Origin: an uncultured Clostridia bacterium
GTDB lineage: Bacteria; Bacillota; Clostridia; Lachnospirales; Bianqueaceae
Length of the DNA: 33,385 bases
Reading direction: 5' to 3'
Assembly (NCBI GenBank): GCA_944376225.1
Contig: CALWBZ010000105.1
Location: forward strand, 1 to 33,385
This document shows, piece after piece, positions 1-8,165 of this stretch. The translations under genes and the position numbers were made by a program. The notes under the pieces are model-generated. The model had not been told where the DNA came from and ran no database searches. It saw nothing but the letters and a program-made list of their open reading frames with translations. Position 1 is the stretch's first letter. Each line of letters begins with the position of its first letter.

Positions 1-157
1 GAAAAGCCCGTAAACTTTTGAAAAAATCGTGAGATTCCGAAATTGGCCGGATCTCCCGGGCAAATCCGTCCCTTACCAAAAACAACAATATTCCATATAT
101 CATTCCCGTCCCGACGCCCCATTGGGCATTTTTTTATACCCATTTTTCAGGCCCCGG
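1..157. other. Non-coding left edge
   Basis: No convincing gene is visible here. A weak intrinsic-terminator-like element, a 4-bp GCCC/GGGC stem at 116-127 followed by a run of seven T at 129-135, could end a plus-strand gene lying to the left of the window. The first bases could be the last codons of such a gene (a TGA falls at 19-21), but seven codons are not enough to call one. Confidence 0.4.
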
Positions 158-410
158 GTTACGCTATCGACGGCGAAATCCCCGGGCCCCGGAAAAGAGC
201 GTAACCCCGTTACGCTCTCGACGGCGAAATCCCCGAGGCCCGGAAAAGAGCGTAACCGCGTTACGCTATCGACGGCGAAATCCCCGGGGCCTCGGAAAAG
301 AGCGTAACCGCGTTACGCTATCGACGGCGAAATCCCCGGGCCCCGGAAAAAAGCGTAACCGCGTTACGCTATCGACGGCGAAAACCCGGGGCCCCGAAAA
401 AGAGCGTAAC
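158..410. repeat. Five tandem GC-rich units with inverted ends, period about 51 bp
   Basis: Units lie at 158-205, 209-256, 260-308, 312-359 and 363-410. Each is 48-49 bp, starts with GTTACGCT, ends with its reverse complement AGCGTAAC and has a GC-rich core around CCCCGGGCCCCGG. Only three bases (CCC or CGC) separate units, so each of the four junctions is itself a palindrome, AGCGTAAC-nnn-GTTACGCT, with an 8-bp arm that extends to 10 bp on one side of unit 2. Core positions vary between units while the ends are invariant. The array lies just downstream of the stop of the minus-strand permease gene. It could act as stacked hairpins at the transcript's 3' end, as a multi-site protein-binding array, or as REP-like mobile repeats. 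The sequence does not decide between these. Confidence 0.9.
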
Positions 411-426
411 CTGAGAAAATCAGATC

Positions 427-1224
427 CTATTCCCGGCGGCTTTCGTAACGTTTACCGATCCATTGAATCAATAGATAGAGCAGCACGGCCATGATACAGA
501 GGATGGCAATGCTGAGGATGACCCAGTTCATGCGGAAGATCTGACTGCCGTAGATAATCAGGTATCCAAGACCGGCCTTAGCGGCGAGAAATTCGCCGAT
601 GATAACGCCGATCAGGCATAGGCCGATATTTACCTTTAACACGTTCATTAGCACAGGGATATTGGCGGGCAACAGCACCTTCGTCAGGATATGGCGTTTT
701 TTACCGCCAAAAGAACGGATAAGAGCGAGTTTATCCGGGTCTACGCAGAGAAAACCGTTCAGCATAGTTAAGATTGTCGTGACGATCGTCAGAGAAATGG
801 ACGTAATCAGGATGGATTTTGTGGTATTTCCGAACCAGACGATGAGGATGGGAGCCAGGGCGGACTTGGGAAGGCTGTTTAGGGCGATCCAATAGGGCTC
901 GCTGATCTCTCGGTTCAGGGGGCACCACCAGAGCAGCATAGCGATGGCGAGGCCCAGGAGCGTACTGATGAGGAAACTGATTAGCGTCTCATAAAGGGTA
1001 ACGCCGGTATGCAAAAAAATAGATCCGTCGCCGATCATTTCTAATAGGGTCGTCCATAGGGCGGAGGGAGAGGAGAATATGAAGGTGTCCAGAAGGCCGG
1101 TTCGAGCGGAAACCTCCCAGATCAGGAGAAAAAGAATCAACACGGCGATCCGTCCGAAGGTGACGATGCGGGAACGGCGGCGGATTTTGCGCAGATAGAG
1201 TTCGCGGGGGGTAAGGTCATGCAT
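427..1224 (-). CDS. ABC importer permease (NitT/TauT/ThiX type)
   Basis: Inner-membrane subunit of a binding-protein-dependent importer of the SsuC/TauC/ThiX group, whose members move sulfonates, nitrate or thiamine precursors. The 265-residue protein has about six hydrophobic segments and, in its second half, the cytoplasmic EAA-type loop (RSFGGKKRHILTKVLLPANI) that docks on the ATPase. The start is set by the ribosome site AAGGAGG eight bases before ATG at 1224. An in-frame GTG at 1233 overlaps that site and is unlikely. The gene overlaps the end of the ATPase gene by 8 bp, so the two are translationally coupled. No binding protein is adjacent; the nearest of the right class is at 8166-9161. 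The substrate cannot be read from the sequence. Confidence 0.88.
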   Translation of the reverse strand: MHDLTPRELYLRKIRRRSRIVTFGRIAVLILFLLIWEVSARTGLLDTFIFSSPSALWTTLLEMIGDGSIFLHTGVTLYETLISFLISTLLGLAIAMLLWWCPLNREISEPYWIALNSLPKSALAPILIVWFGNTTKSILITSISLTIVTTILTMLNGFLCVDPDKLALIRSFGGKKRHILTKVLLPANIPVLMNVLKVNIGLCLIGVIIGEFLAAKAGLGYLIIYGSQIFRMNWVILSIAILCIMAVLLYLLIQWIGKRYESRRE

Positions 1225-1984
1225 CTGTTTCACCTCCTTCCTGGGTCATGGCCTGCCAGATTTCCTGAAAATAGGACTGGAAGGCAGGAAGACCGCGAAC
1301 CGACAGAGGGGTTCGCTCCGGACCGAAGTCCATGGGAATATCCTTGACGATTCTGCCCGGCCGGCGGGATAGGACCAGGACGCGGTCCCCCAGGCTAATG
1401 GCCTCGGAGATGTCGTGGGTCACCAACACGGCCGTCTTGCCGGTCTCGCGCAGGATGCGCCATATCTCGTCGGACACCGACAGTCGGGTCTGGTAATCCA
1501 GGGCCGAAAAGGGTTCGTCCAGGAGCAGAAGTTCCGGCCTCAGCGCCATCGTCCGCACCAGGGCCGCCCGCTGGCGCATGCCTCCCGAGAGTTGAGAGGG
1601 CCTGCGGGAGAGAAAGTCGCCCAATCCGTACTGCGTCAGGAGATGCTTTACATAAGCCTTATTTTCCGGCGTCAGCTCTCCGCGGATCTCCAGCCCGAGA
1701 TATGCGTTCGACAAGATGGTGCGCCACTCCAAAAGCTGATCTCGCTGAAACATATATCCGATGGGATGAGGCGCGTCGGTGCCCAGGGCAATGGTTCCGG
1801 ATTCCGGCGCGATCAGACCGGCGATGATGGAGAGAAGCGTCGACTTGCCGCAGCCGGAGGGCCCAACGATACTGACAAATTCCCCCGGCTCCACATGAAA
1901 GCTGATCTGCGCGAGAGCCGGGGTATCCGCTTCGCGGGTATGATAGGTATAACACAGATCGTGAACAGAGAGTAAGCTTGCCAC
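1217..1984 (-). CDS. ABC importer ATP-binding subunit (SsuB/TauB/ThiZ type)
   Basis: Cytoplasmic ATPase that powers the adjacent permease. In the 255-residue product I see Walker A GPSGCGKST (41-49), Q-loop YMFQ (77-80), signature LSGGMRQR (132-139), Walker B LLLLDEP (152-158) and the switch histidine H190. The QLSGGMRQR form and the length are typical of nitrate/taurine/sulfonate-class ATPases. The start is GTG at 1984, seven bases after an AAGGAGG. Longer reading frames upstream run into the preceding gene and have no ribosome site. A 64-bp gap separates it from the FtsX-type permease gene, and a weak promoter may lie there, so it may be read separately or as the tail of the Bce-like operon. 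Confidence 0.9.
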   Translation of the reverse strand: MASLLSVHDLCYTYHTREADTPALAQISFHVEPGEFVSIVGPSGCGKSTLLSIIAGLIAPESGTIALGTDAPHPIGYMFQRDQLLEWRTILSNAYLGLEIRGELTPENKAYVKHLLTQYGLGDFLSRRPSQLSGGMRQRAALVRTMALRPELLLLDEPFSALDYQTRLSVSDEIWRILRETGKTAVLVTHDISEAISLGDRVLVLSRRPGRIVKDIPMDFGPERTPLSVRGLPAFQSYFQEIWQAMTQEGGETDA

Positions 1985-2011
1985 GGCAGTGCCTCCTTGT
2001 ACGAATGGAAT

Positions 2012-2039
2012 ACTATAGGATATTACAAAGAGGCGTAAA
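2012..2039 (-). promoter_or_regulatory. Possible weak promoter for the importer ATPase and permease
   Basis: On the minus strand, TTTACG and TATAGT are 16 bp apart in the 64-bp gap before the GTG start at 1984. The -35 match is poor, so read-through from the upstream operon remains possible. Confidence 0.3.
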
Positions 2040-2048
2040 GTGTGCAGG

Positions 2049-4010
2049 TCAGTCCAGAGGATGCCATCCCTCCTGAATATTTTTTCGGCAGCCGATATAG
2101 GTGGCCGCCAGATAGATAAGGTAGACGAAAAGAAAGAATCCGATCGTAATGGCGGCATAGGTGAGGACATGGGCATCGGTGACATAGGGACGCATAATGT
2201 TATGAAGGCAATACGAGGCATAAATACTGAGGGGCAAAGGGATCAGGAGGGGAACGCCGAAATAGATGAATAGCTGACGCCATAGGTAACGATCCACGCG
2301 TCTTTGGGAAAAACCGAGATAAGAGAGAATTTTATAGTGATACCGGCGCTGTACGGTATCGCTCATCTGCCGCGTCGCCAGAATGGCCGCGCAAGAGCAG
2401 ACCAGCACCAATCCCACATAGAAAAGGGCGAAGACGATCATCAAAAGATAGGTCTGTCCCTCGGACCGGACGGAGCCCTGAATGCGCACATTCCCATAAT
2501 ATAAAGAATAGGAAGCGGTGTCGTGACCGTAAAAAGCCTCCGCCGCCTGGCAAATCTTCAGATAGTCCTCGTCCGTCGTTTCCCTCTGGGTATGGACAAC
2601 CAGGGTATAGTAATCTACCGGGTAGTCCTTCGCGCACGCGTCCGGCACGATGCACACATGCATCTGAGAAGGCAGTACGGGATCCGTATAGACCGCTTGA
2701 AAAGCCAGGGTCTCCCGGCGCAGCGAAAGATCCGGAAGGGGATCCGAAAGGGCTTCGGGGACATTTTCGGTGGTAGAAAGGATATAATGGCCGGGCAAAA
2801 GTTCCACAGGATCCAGACCCTTGAGCGCCCGCAGCGCGTTATAATCGGAAACGGAGAGGAGAACATCCCCTGGATTATAATTGAACCGAATGAGAGGCAG
2901 ATTTTCAAAATAGCGAAGGAGCGCGTCGGAGTCGCTGACATATGTGGGATAGACATACCGAGCCTCCACGCCAAGTTCTTCCTCCAGGTAGGAGCGATAG
3001 GCGGAAAAATCCGTATCCGGAGAATAGATCACGACGTCATAGGGGGAAGTATACATCTCCTGTAGGTCGAAGACGGCCTTAATTTCCAAACCGGCCTGAA
3101 AGGAGGTCAGGATGACCATAAAGAGCATCGAGAGCGTGCCCAGCGTGGTTCCCATGGAATTTAAGCGGTTCGACAGACCGCGCAGCAGAAGAAGCCGGTC
3201 CTTACGGTAAGAAAAGGAAACGCGGCGCAGCAGCCGCCGAACGATTAACGCTGACAGATTGGCGTAAAAAAGATAGAGTCCGAGAATCAGGCAGGAGAGA
3301 GAAAGAACAAGATCTCGTCCCATGGCCCGATTGGTCAGCGTACAGGTATCCCGAAACTTCACGCATCCGAAGATCAGCAAAAATATAGAAAAGAGAAAAA
3401 GAATGAGATTGCGTAATCGAAAACGGTGTTTTGGGGCCGCCTCGCCGCCGTCCTGACGCAGAAGATCCCGGATCTTGATCCTGCGCAGTTTCAATATGTT
3501 GCGCAGCGCGGCGAAGAGATAGATCCCGAGGATATAGAATAGGGTATATCCCAGCGCCTGAGGAGAAAAGGTGAGTACGATCTCATAGGGCAGCCGGAAA
3601 ATATATGTCGTAGCGCTGATCAGAACCTGGTAGATCCCGGTGCCGATCAAGAGGCCTAAAAGAAGGGCCAGCCCGCCCAGCAGGGCGTTTTCCAGCAAGA
3701 ATAGAAGGGCGATGGAGGAACGTTTGATGCCCAGGAGCATGTAAAGACCCAGCTCTCGGCTCCGCTTGGATAAGATAAAGCCGGTCATATAAGACACGAG
3801 CCAGCCCAGAATCAGCACGACCAAGACAGAAAGCAGGAGAATCATGAGGACGATATTCTCGCTCCAGGCGTTGAGTTCGCGAAATTCTTGAGAGAAAACA
3901 AGGGTATTAAAAGCATATACCAGGGCAAAAGAAAGAGACACCGTGATCAGATAGATCAGGTAGTCCCGGGCATTGCGAAGAGTGCCTCGCCAGGCCAGTT
4001 TAAGGAGCAT
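2049..4010 (-). CDS. BceB-like FtsX-family ABC permease with large extracellular domain
   Basis: Membrane subunit of a Bce-type transporter, a group that detoxifies or senses cell-envelope peptide antibiotics. The 653-residue protein has the expected layout: a first helix near 15-38, a pair of helices near 52-125, further helices to about 310, a roughly 210-residue extracellular domain (about 311-520) and three C-terminal helices (about 520-550, 578-602, 615-640). This single large insertion in a ten-helix FtsX protein marks the Bce family. ATG at 4010 is preferred: a GTG at 4022 sits directly on the GGAGG, whereas 4010 is 11 bases after it. It overlaps the ATPase gene by 11 bp. The antibiotic recognised cannot be predicted because the extracellular domain is the variable part. 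Confidence 0.9.
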   Translation of the reverse strand: MLLKLAWRGTLRNARDYLIYLITVSLSFALVYAFNTLVFSQEFRELNAWSENIVLMILLLSVLVVLILGWLVSYMTGFILSKRSRELGLYMLLGIKRSSIALLFLLENALLGGLALLLGLLIGTGIYQVLISATTYIFRLPYEIVLTFSPQALGYTLFYILGIYLFAALRNILKLRRIKIRDLLRQDGGEAAPKHRFRLRNLILFLFSIFLLIFGCVKFRDTCTLTNRAMGRDLVLSLSCLILGLYLFYANLSALIVRRLLRRVSFSYRKDRLLLLRGLSNRLNSMGTTLGTLSMLFMVILTSFQAGLEIKAVFDLQEMYTSPYDVVIYSPDTDFSAYRSYLEEELGVEARYVYPTYVSDSDALLRYFENLPLIRFNYNPGDVLLSVSDYNALRALKGLDPVELLPGHYILSTTENVPEALSDPLPDLSLRRETLAFQAVYTDPVLPSQMHVCIVPDACAKDYPVDYYTLVVHTQRETTDEDYLKICQAAEAFYGHDTASYSLYYGNVRIQGSVRSEGQTYLLMIVFALFYVGLVLVCSCAAILATRQMSDTVQRRYHYKILSYLGFSQRRVDRYLWRQLFIYFGVPLLIPLPLSIYASYCLHNIMRPYVTDAHVLTYAAITIGFFLFVYLIYLAATYIGCRKNIQEGWHPLD

Positions 4011-4764
4011 TGGGCAGATCACCTCCCAGGAACGTCACCACATCGAGAATGTCATGAAAGAATTCCGAACGGGAACGGTCGCCCCGCCGCAGCTCGTTAA
4101 AAATGCGCCCATCCCGCAGAAATAGGATCCGCCGGCAGTAACTGGCGGAAAACACGTCGTGGGTCACCATGAGGATAGTGGCGCCCAGGTGTTCGTTCAT
4201 ATCCAAAAAGTTCTCCAGGAGGATCCTGGCGGAACGGGAATCCAGAGCGCCGGTAGGCTCATCCGCCAAGACAATCCTAGGGCGCTGGATCAACGCTCGG
4301 GCGCAGGCGCAGCGCTGCCGCTGGCCCCCCGACACCTCATAGGGGAACTTGGACAGGATATCCTCGATACCCAGGCGGAGGGCGATATGACGTGTACCCT
4401 TAAGGGCCTTAGAAGGTTCGACGCCCTGGGTCAGCGGAGCCAGCGCGATATTTTCCCCGATGGTCAGCGTATCCAGCAGGTTATAGTCCTGAAAGATAAA
4501 TCCCAGGTTCTTCTGGCGGAACCCGGCAAGCCGGAATTCTTTCAGCGCGGTGATATCCGTCCCGTCCAGATAGATATGCCCGGCGGTGACGGTATCAATG
4601 GTAGCGATACAATTCAGCAGCGTGGTCTTCCCGCTGCCGGAGGCGCCCATAATACCGACAAATTCTCCTTCCTCCACAGAAAAAGAAATCTGATCCAGCG
4701 CCTTGGTCAGGGCGGTCTTCGCCCCGTAATATTTTTCCACCTGATCGATCGTAAGCATTGCCAT
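4000..4764 (-). CDS. BceA-like ABC transporter ATP-binding protein
   Basis: Cytoplasmic ATPase of the Bce-like transporter and partner of the FtsX permease encoded next. In 254 residues I see Walker A GASGSGKTT (40-48), Q-loop FIFQDYNLL (89-97), signature VSGGQRQR (144-151), Walker B IVLADEPTGALD (164-175) and switch histidine H202. The FQDYNLLDTLTIGENI stretch is characteristic of the MacB/LolD/BceA group. The ATG at 4764 is eight bases after AAGGAG. It lies 52 bp downstream of the kinase gene and overlaps the permease gene, so the whole four-gene set looks like one transcription unit. Confidence 0.92.
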   Translation of the reverse strand: MAMLTIDQVEKYYGAKTALTKALDQISFSVEEGEFVGIMGASGSGKTTLLNCIATIDTVTAGHIYLDGTDITALKEFRLAGFRQKNLGFIFQDYNLLDTLTIGENIALAPLTQGVEPSKALKGTRHIALRLGIEDILSKFPYEVSGGQRQRCACARALIQRPRIVLADEPTGALDSRSARILLENFLDMNEHLGATILMVTHDVFSASYCRRILFLRDGRIFNELRRGDRSRSEFFHDILDVVTFLGGDLPNAP

Positions 4765-4816
4765 ATTCTCATCTCCTTCCCGGGACAGTATAACACGGAA
4801 AAAAGGGCCTCAGAAG

Positions 4817-5815
4817 TTACAATTTTGTTAGCGGAAAGTCCAGCAGAACCTTCGTACCCTGACCGGGAACGGACTCCAAGCGGATGCCTAGCCCCAAGCG
4901 GCCGCAAAGCCTGCGGCACAGGTAAAGCCCCAGGCCGGTGGAAGTTTGATAGGACCGGTTCCGTCCGGTGAACCCTTTATCAAACACACGGGGAAGATCT
5001 TCTTTGGCGATACCAATACCGTTATCCTCCACAATCAGACGGACATATTGAGGCTTCGCCTCGCTGTAGATACGGATCCGCGGATCATCGGAAGCGCGGT
5101 ACTGCACCGCGTTCATGAGAATCTGGCGGAGAATAAAGACCACCCATTTCTCATCGCTGTTCACCCGTTCCTGAAGATCGGACACGCAGAGCGCGATATG
5201 GGCGTCCAGCAGGATGGAGCGGCAGGAAAGGAGGGCGGAGGACACCGCGTCGCCAAGGAGCATGGGCTTAATAAAATAATCTTTCTCCACCTGTTCGCTG
5301 CGGGCGTAGTATAAGACCTGCTCCACCAGATGGCGGATCTGAAAGAGCTCCTGGGAGACCCGCTCGGTTTCCGCGCCGGGATGCCCGCGGCAGATCAGAT
5401 CGACGGCGGTAATGGGCGTCTTGATCTCATGCACCCATTCTTCCATATATTCTTTATAAGAACGGCTAATCGCCCGCTGCCGGCCTACCTCTTCCGTCAT
5501 GGCCTTGCAGCTTTCCCGCAGAAGACGAAAATAGGCTTCTTCCAGCATGGACTCCGGTTTGGGCAGCAGTTCGAGGATCAGGTACTTAGAGCCGAGCCGG
5601 TCTATGGTCTGTTCCATGAAACGAATCTTACGGGCCTCCCGCCGGTAGCCAACATAGAGTAACACCGCGAAAAAGACGGCCCAAAGGAGGAGAAGAAACA
5701 GGAGGAGAACCGTCGGGACACGATAAAGAAGCAGGAACACACTGCTCAGCGCAAAAAGAAATAAAAGCGAAAGGAGCAGGGGGATTTTATCGAAAAGAAA
5801 CCGCCGGAAACTCAT
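4817..5815 (-). CDS. BceS-like intramembrane-sensing histidine kinase
   Basis: Sensor kinase of the Bce-like module. The 332-residue protein starts with two closely spaced membrane helices (about 11-31 and 35-55) and has almost no extracellular loop, the design of kinases that read the activity of their partner transporter rather than a ligand. The phosphorylation site is H129 in EEWVHEIKTPITA, the form typical of BceS. ATP-binding boxes follow: N235 (ILMNAVQYR), VEDNGIGI (262-269) and GLGLYLCRRL (294-303). Its ATG overlaps the regulator stop by 4 bp, so regulator and kinase are made together. Strongly supported by both sequence and neighbours. Confidence 0.93.
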   Translation of the reverse strand: MSFRRFLFDKIPLLLSLLFLFALSSVFLLLYRVPTVLLLFLLLLWAVFFAVLLYVGYRREARKIRFMEQTIDRLGSKYLILELLPKPESMLEEAYFRLLRESCKAMTEEVGRQRAISRSYKEYMEEWVHEIKTPITAVDLICRGHPGAETERVSQELFQIRHLVEQVLYYARSEQVEKDYFIKPMLLGDAVSSALLSCRSILLDAHIALCVSDLQERVNSDEKWVVFILRQILMNAVQYRASDDPRIRIYSEAKPQYVRLIVEDNGIGIAKEDLPRVFDKGFTGRNRSYQTSTGLGLYLCRRLCGRLGLGIRLESVPGQGTKVLLDFPLTKL

Positions 5816-6483
5816 GGCATATTAAGGCGGTATCCCTGCCGGTGTACCGTATGGATCAGATCTTTGAGTCCGATCCCTTCCAGACGTTTTCGCATGCGGG
5901 ATAGGTTCACGCTCAAGATGTTCTCGTCCACATAGAGTTTGTTCTCCCAAAGATACTCGATGAGTTCATCCCGACTCACCAGATGGGGATAGTGGATCCA
6001 GAGATAATACAGGATCCGCAGCTCGTTGCCGGAAAGATCCAGCGTCTGTTCTTTATATTGGAGCTGACCTCTCACGATATATAGTGTGAGATCTCCGTGC
6101 GTCAGAATTTCCGAAGGATTCTTGGAACGTTCTATAAGCCGTTTAACGCGCAGAAGAAGCACATTCAGGCTGTAGGGCTTGCGGATAAAATCGTCGCCCC
6201 CGGAGGATAGCCCCCGAAGTTCGTCCTCCTCCCGGTCAAGGCCCGTAATAAAGATGACGGGAACATCCCAGGATTTTCGTATGTCGCGGCACAGCTCAAA
6301 CCCGTCGCGGGCGCTTCCTAGGCGGATATCCAAAAGGATCAGATCCGCCGGTTTTTTGGAAAGTAGAGAGGGCAGCTCCTCGGGATCCGCCGGACAGACG
6401 GTCTCGTAACCGTTTCTCTGCAAGAAGTCCCGCAGTTCCCAGCGAATATTCTCATTGTCCTCGATAATATAAATCGTACTCAC
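5812..6483 (-). CDS. BceR-like OmpR-family response regulator
   Basis: DNA-binding output of the Bce-like two-component system. The 223-residue protein has a receiver domain with acidic pocket E8/D9, phospho-acceptor D52 in LILLDIRLG, T80 and K102 (IRKPYS), and a C-terminal winged helix (about 130-223) with the recognition region near VDENILSVNLSRMRKRL. Start is GTG at 6483, seven bases after AAGGAGGGG. It is the first gene of the operon, divergent from the pectate-lyase-like gene, with a candidate regulator site between the two promoters. Likely targets are its own operon or the divergent gene (inference). Confidence 0.93.
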   Translation of the reverse strand: MSTIYIIEDNENIRWELRDFLQRNGYETVCPADPEELPSLLSKKPADLILLDIRLGSARDGFELCRDIRKSWDVPVIFITGLDREEDELRGLSSGGDDFIRKPYSLNVLLLRVKRLIERSKNPSEILTHGDLTLYIVRGQLQYKEQTLDLSGNELRILYYLWIHYPHLVSRDELIEYLWENKLYVDENILSVNLSRMRKRLEGIGLKDLIHTVHRQGYRLNMP

Positions 6484-6508
6484 CTAGACACCCCTCCTTA
6501 TCCATAGT

Positions 6509-6537
6509 ATTGTAGCAAGGGGCGGGAGGAAATGCAA
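6509..6537 (-). promoter_or_regulatory. Promoter of the Bce-like operon
   Basis: On the minus strand TTGCAT (6532-6537) and TACAAT (6509-6514) are separated by 17 bp, a good housekeeping match ending 25 bp before the GTG start of the response regulator. Confidence 0.7.
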
Positions 6538-6543
6538 GAAATC

Positions 6544-6557
6544 TTACCGAATTGTAA
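6544..6557. promoter_or_regulatory. Candidate BceR-type operator between divergent promoters
   Basis: TTACC-GAAT-TGTAA, within the larger inverted repeat CTTAC/GTAAG at 6543-6558, differs by one base from the TNACA-N4-TGTAA dyad I recall for BceR-like regulators. It sits 6 bp upstream of the operon -35 box and 8 bp upstream of the -35 box of the divergent gene, the usual place for activation. A half-site TGTAAGA recurs at 6594-6600. Confidence 0.5.
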
Positions 6558-6565
6558 GAAGAAAC

Positions 6566-6594
6566 TTGTCACCCGGGAAAGATCGTGCTATAGT
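6566..6594 (+). promoter_or_regulatory. Promoter of the pectate-lyase-like gene
   Basis: TTGTCA (6566-6571) and TATAGT (6589-6594) with a 17-bp spacer, 21 bp before the ATG at 6616. Confidence 0.65.
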
Positions 6595-6615
6595 GTAAGA
6601 AAAAAACAGGGGGTT

Positions 6616-8097
6616 ATGATTTTGGAACTATCTACATGGAAATCTTACGCGGACCGGATGCTGAAAGCGGCGTCCTATCCGGAAAGCGGATCGCCGCTTC
6701 TGGCGGATCGGATCGACCGGGCGTCGGGGACACCTTGGCGGGAAGAGGACGGGCATATCGTCTCCAACGCGGCCCATCAGCAAAACTTTCTGCGTTTCCT
6801 GTGCGGCCTCTCCGCGTTGAGCGGAGATCCCCGCTACGAGGAGAGAGCGCGGGCGGTCATGCAATACATGATGGATCATCCCATGGCCGGCGGTCTTCTG
6901 CGCTGGGGCGGACACCGGTATCTGGATCTGGTGACGCTTAAGGACCGGGGCGAGAAAGAACTGGTTCATGAGCTGAAGAACGACTATCCCTATTATGAAC
7001 TCATGTTCCGCGCCGATCCGGATAAGGCGGAGCTCTATGTCAAATCTTTCTGGAACGCCCACGTCTATGACTTCGAGCATTTCGAGATGGGACGGCACAG
7101 TATGGAGAAGCCCTATGGGGTAGAGGGCATATGGGAGCGGCCTTTCGCGGATCCGGAACCCTTCGCCCCCCGCAAGGGACTGTCTTTCCGCAACACCGGC
7201 AACGACCTGATGTACGCGGCGGGCAAGCTCAGGGAGGCCAGGGGAGATGAGGGGGCGCTCCTCTGGGCGGGCCGTATGCACGACATGTATATGAAATGCC
7301 GTCATCCCGAGACGAAGCTGGGGCCCTATCAGTTTTCCCAGGCGATGAAGCGCATGGACACCCAGGACGATAGGATCACCCTCTCCTTCTACGGAGATCG
7401 GGCCAAAAGACAGCTGGGACCGGAATTCGGCCCCGTCGCCCTGGAGGCCAACGTCCTGCTGAAAAGCCAGGAGATCTCCATTTACGCCCTCAATCCACAG
7501 ATCATCGCCGCCGTATTCGATCATGACACGCCGAAGGAGCGCCAGATGATCGCGCAGACGGCGGAAGGCATGAAGGCATTTTATGAATACGGGTATGACC
7601 GTAAGACCCGCGGTTTTCGTCCGCTTTTGGCCGACGGTACCGATCTTTCGAGCTATGAACTGCCCCGGCCCGGCTATTATGGCCCCAAAGGGCGGATCCT
7701 CACCCAGCATCCGTTGGCGGGAGATTATTTCCTGGCTTACGTGGAAATGGCCTTAATCACCGGCGATCAGGACCTTTGGAAGATCGTGGGCGTATGGGAA
7801 GAAGACCTGGATATTCGGACGCCGGGTACGGATCCCGGCGTCCTGCTGGCGCTTCTGAGGCTGGCGGAAAAGGACGAGGCCTACCGGGCGCCGGCCATGG
7901 CCTGGGGAGAGAGGATGGAGAAGGCCGTGGAGGAAGCGTGGAAACACGGCGACAGTCTGTGGATCGACGCGATCGAACCCTTGGTTCTTCTCAAGCTGGA
8001 GGCGCTTAGGCAAAACGCCCCCCGGGCCGTCGCCGATCCCATCTACAACCGAAGCAGCTCCCGGGAGGGTTGGAGCGAGAACAGGACGATCAAATAG
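6616..8097 (+). CDS. Pectate lyase, polysaccharide lyase family 2-like
   Basis: Probably cleaves polygalacturonate or its oligomers by metal-assisted beta-elimination. I do not see an (alpha/alpha)-barrel directly, but the 493-residue length fits family PL2. Four residues line up with the Yersinia PL2A active site as I remember it (metal ligands H109, E130, H172 and base R171): here H100 in WGGHRYLDL, E119 in VHELKNDY, R160 and H161 in GRHS. The 41-residue step from E to R is identical, while H to E is two residues shorter. There is no signal peptide, so it would act inside the cell on imported oligomers. ATG 6616 is chosen because the upstream extension crosses the promoter. The ribosome site (AGGGGG) is short and close. 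A solute-binding protein gene follows after 68 bp. An unrelated barrel hydrolase is the main alternative. Confidence 0.6.
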   Translation: MILELSTWKSYADRMLKAASYPESGSPLLADRIDRASGTPWREEDGHIVSNAAHQQNFLRFLCGLSALSGDPRYEERARAVMQYMMDHPMAGGLLRWGGHRYLDLVTLKDRGEKELVHELKNDYPYYELMFRADPDKAELYVKSFWNAHVYDFEHFEMGRHSMEKPYGVEGIWERPFADPEPFAPRKGLSFRNTGNDLMYAAGKLREARGDEGALLWAGRMHDMYMKCRHPETKLGPYQFSQAMKRMDTQDDRITLSFYGDRAKRQLGPEFGPVALEANVLLKSQEISIYALNPQIIAAVFDHDTPKERQMIAQTAEGMKAFYEYGYDRKTRGFRPLLADGTDLSSYELPRPGYYGPKGRILTQHPLAGDYFLAYVEMALITGDQDLWKIVGVWEEDLDIRTPGTDPGVLLALLRLAEKDEAYRAPAMAWGERMEKAVEEAWKHGDSLWIDAIEPLVLLKLEALRQNAPRAVADPIYNRSSSREGWSENRTIK

Positions 8098-8165
8098 AAA
8101 AAGACAGGTACCGGAGGAAGCCTCGCCGCATATGCTAATCGTGTAATCATTCCAGGAGGATGACA

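Noticed and set aside
29..307. Open frame with repeated VTLSTAKSP units
   Set aside because: It is only a translation of the tandem DNA repeats; there is no ribosome site and the other units continue out of frame.
158..410. CRISPR array
   Set aside because: Units are nearly contiguous with 3-base gaps, have no variable spacers, and no cas genes are nearby.
1985..2048. Thiamine pyrophosphate riboswitch before the importer genes
   Set aside because: The gap is only 64 bases and I cannot find the conserved CUGAGA and related TPP elements, so a thiamine link is not supported by regulation.
6628..7710. 360-codon minus-strand open frame inside the pectate-lyase-like gene
   Set aside because: Antisense shadow: no ribosome site, low-complexity Arg/His/Gly-rich product, and the plus-strand product has a recognisable catalytic set.
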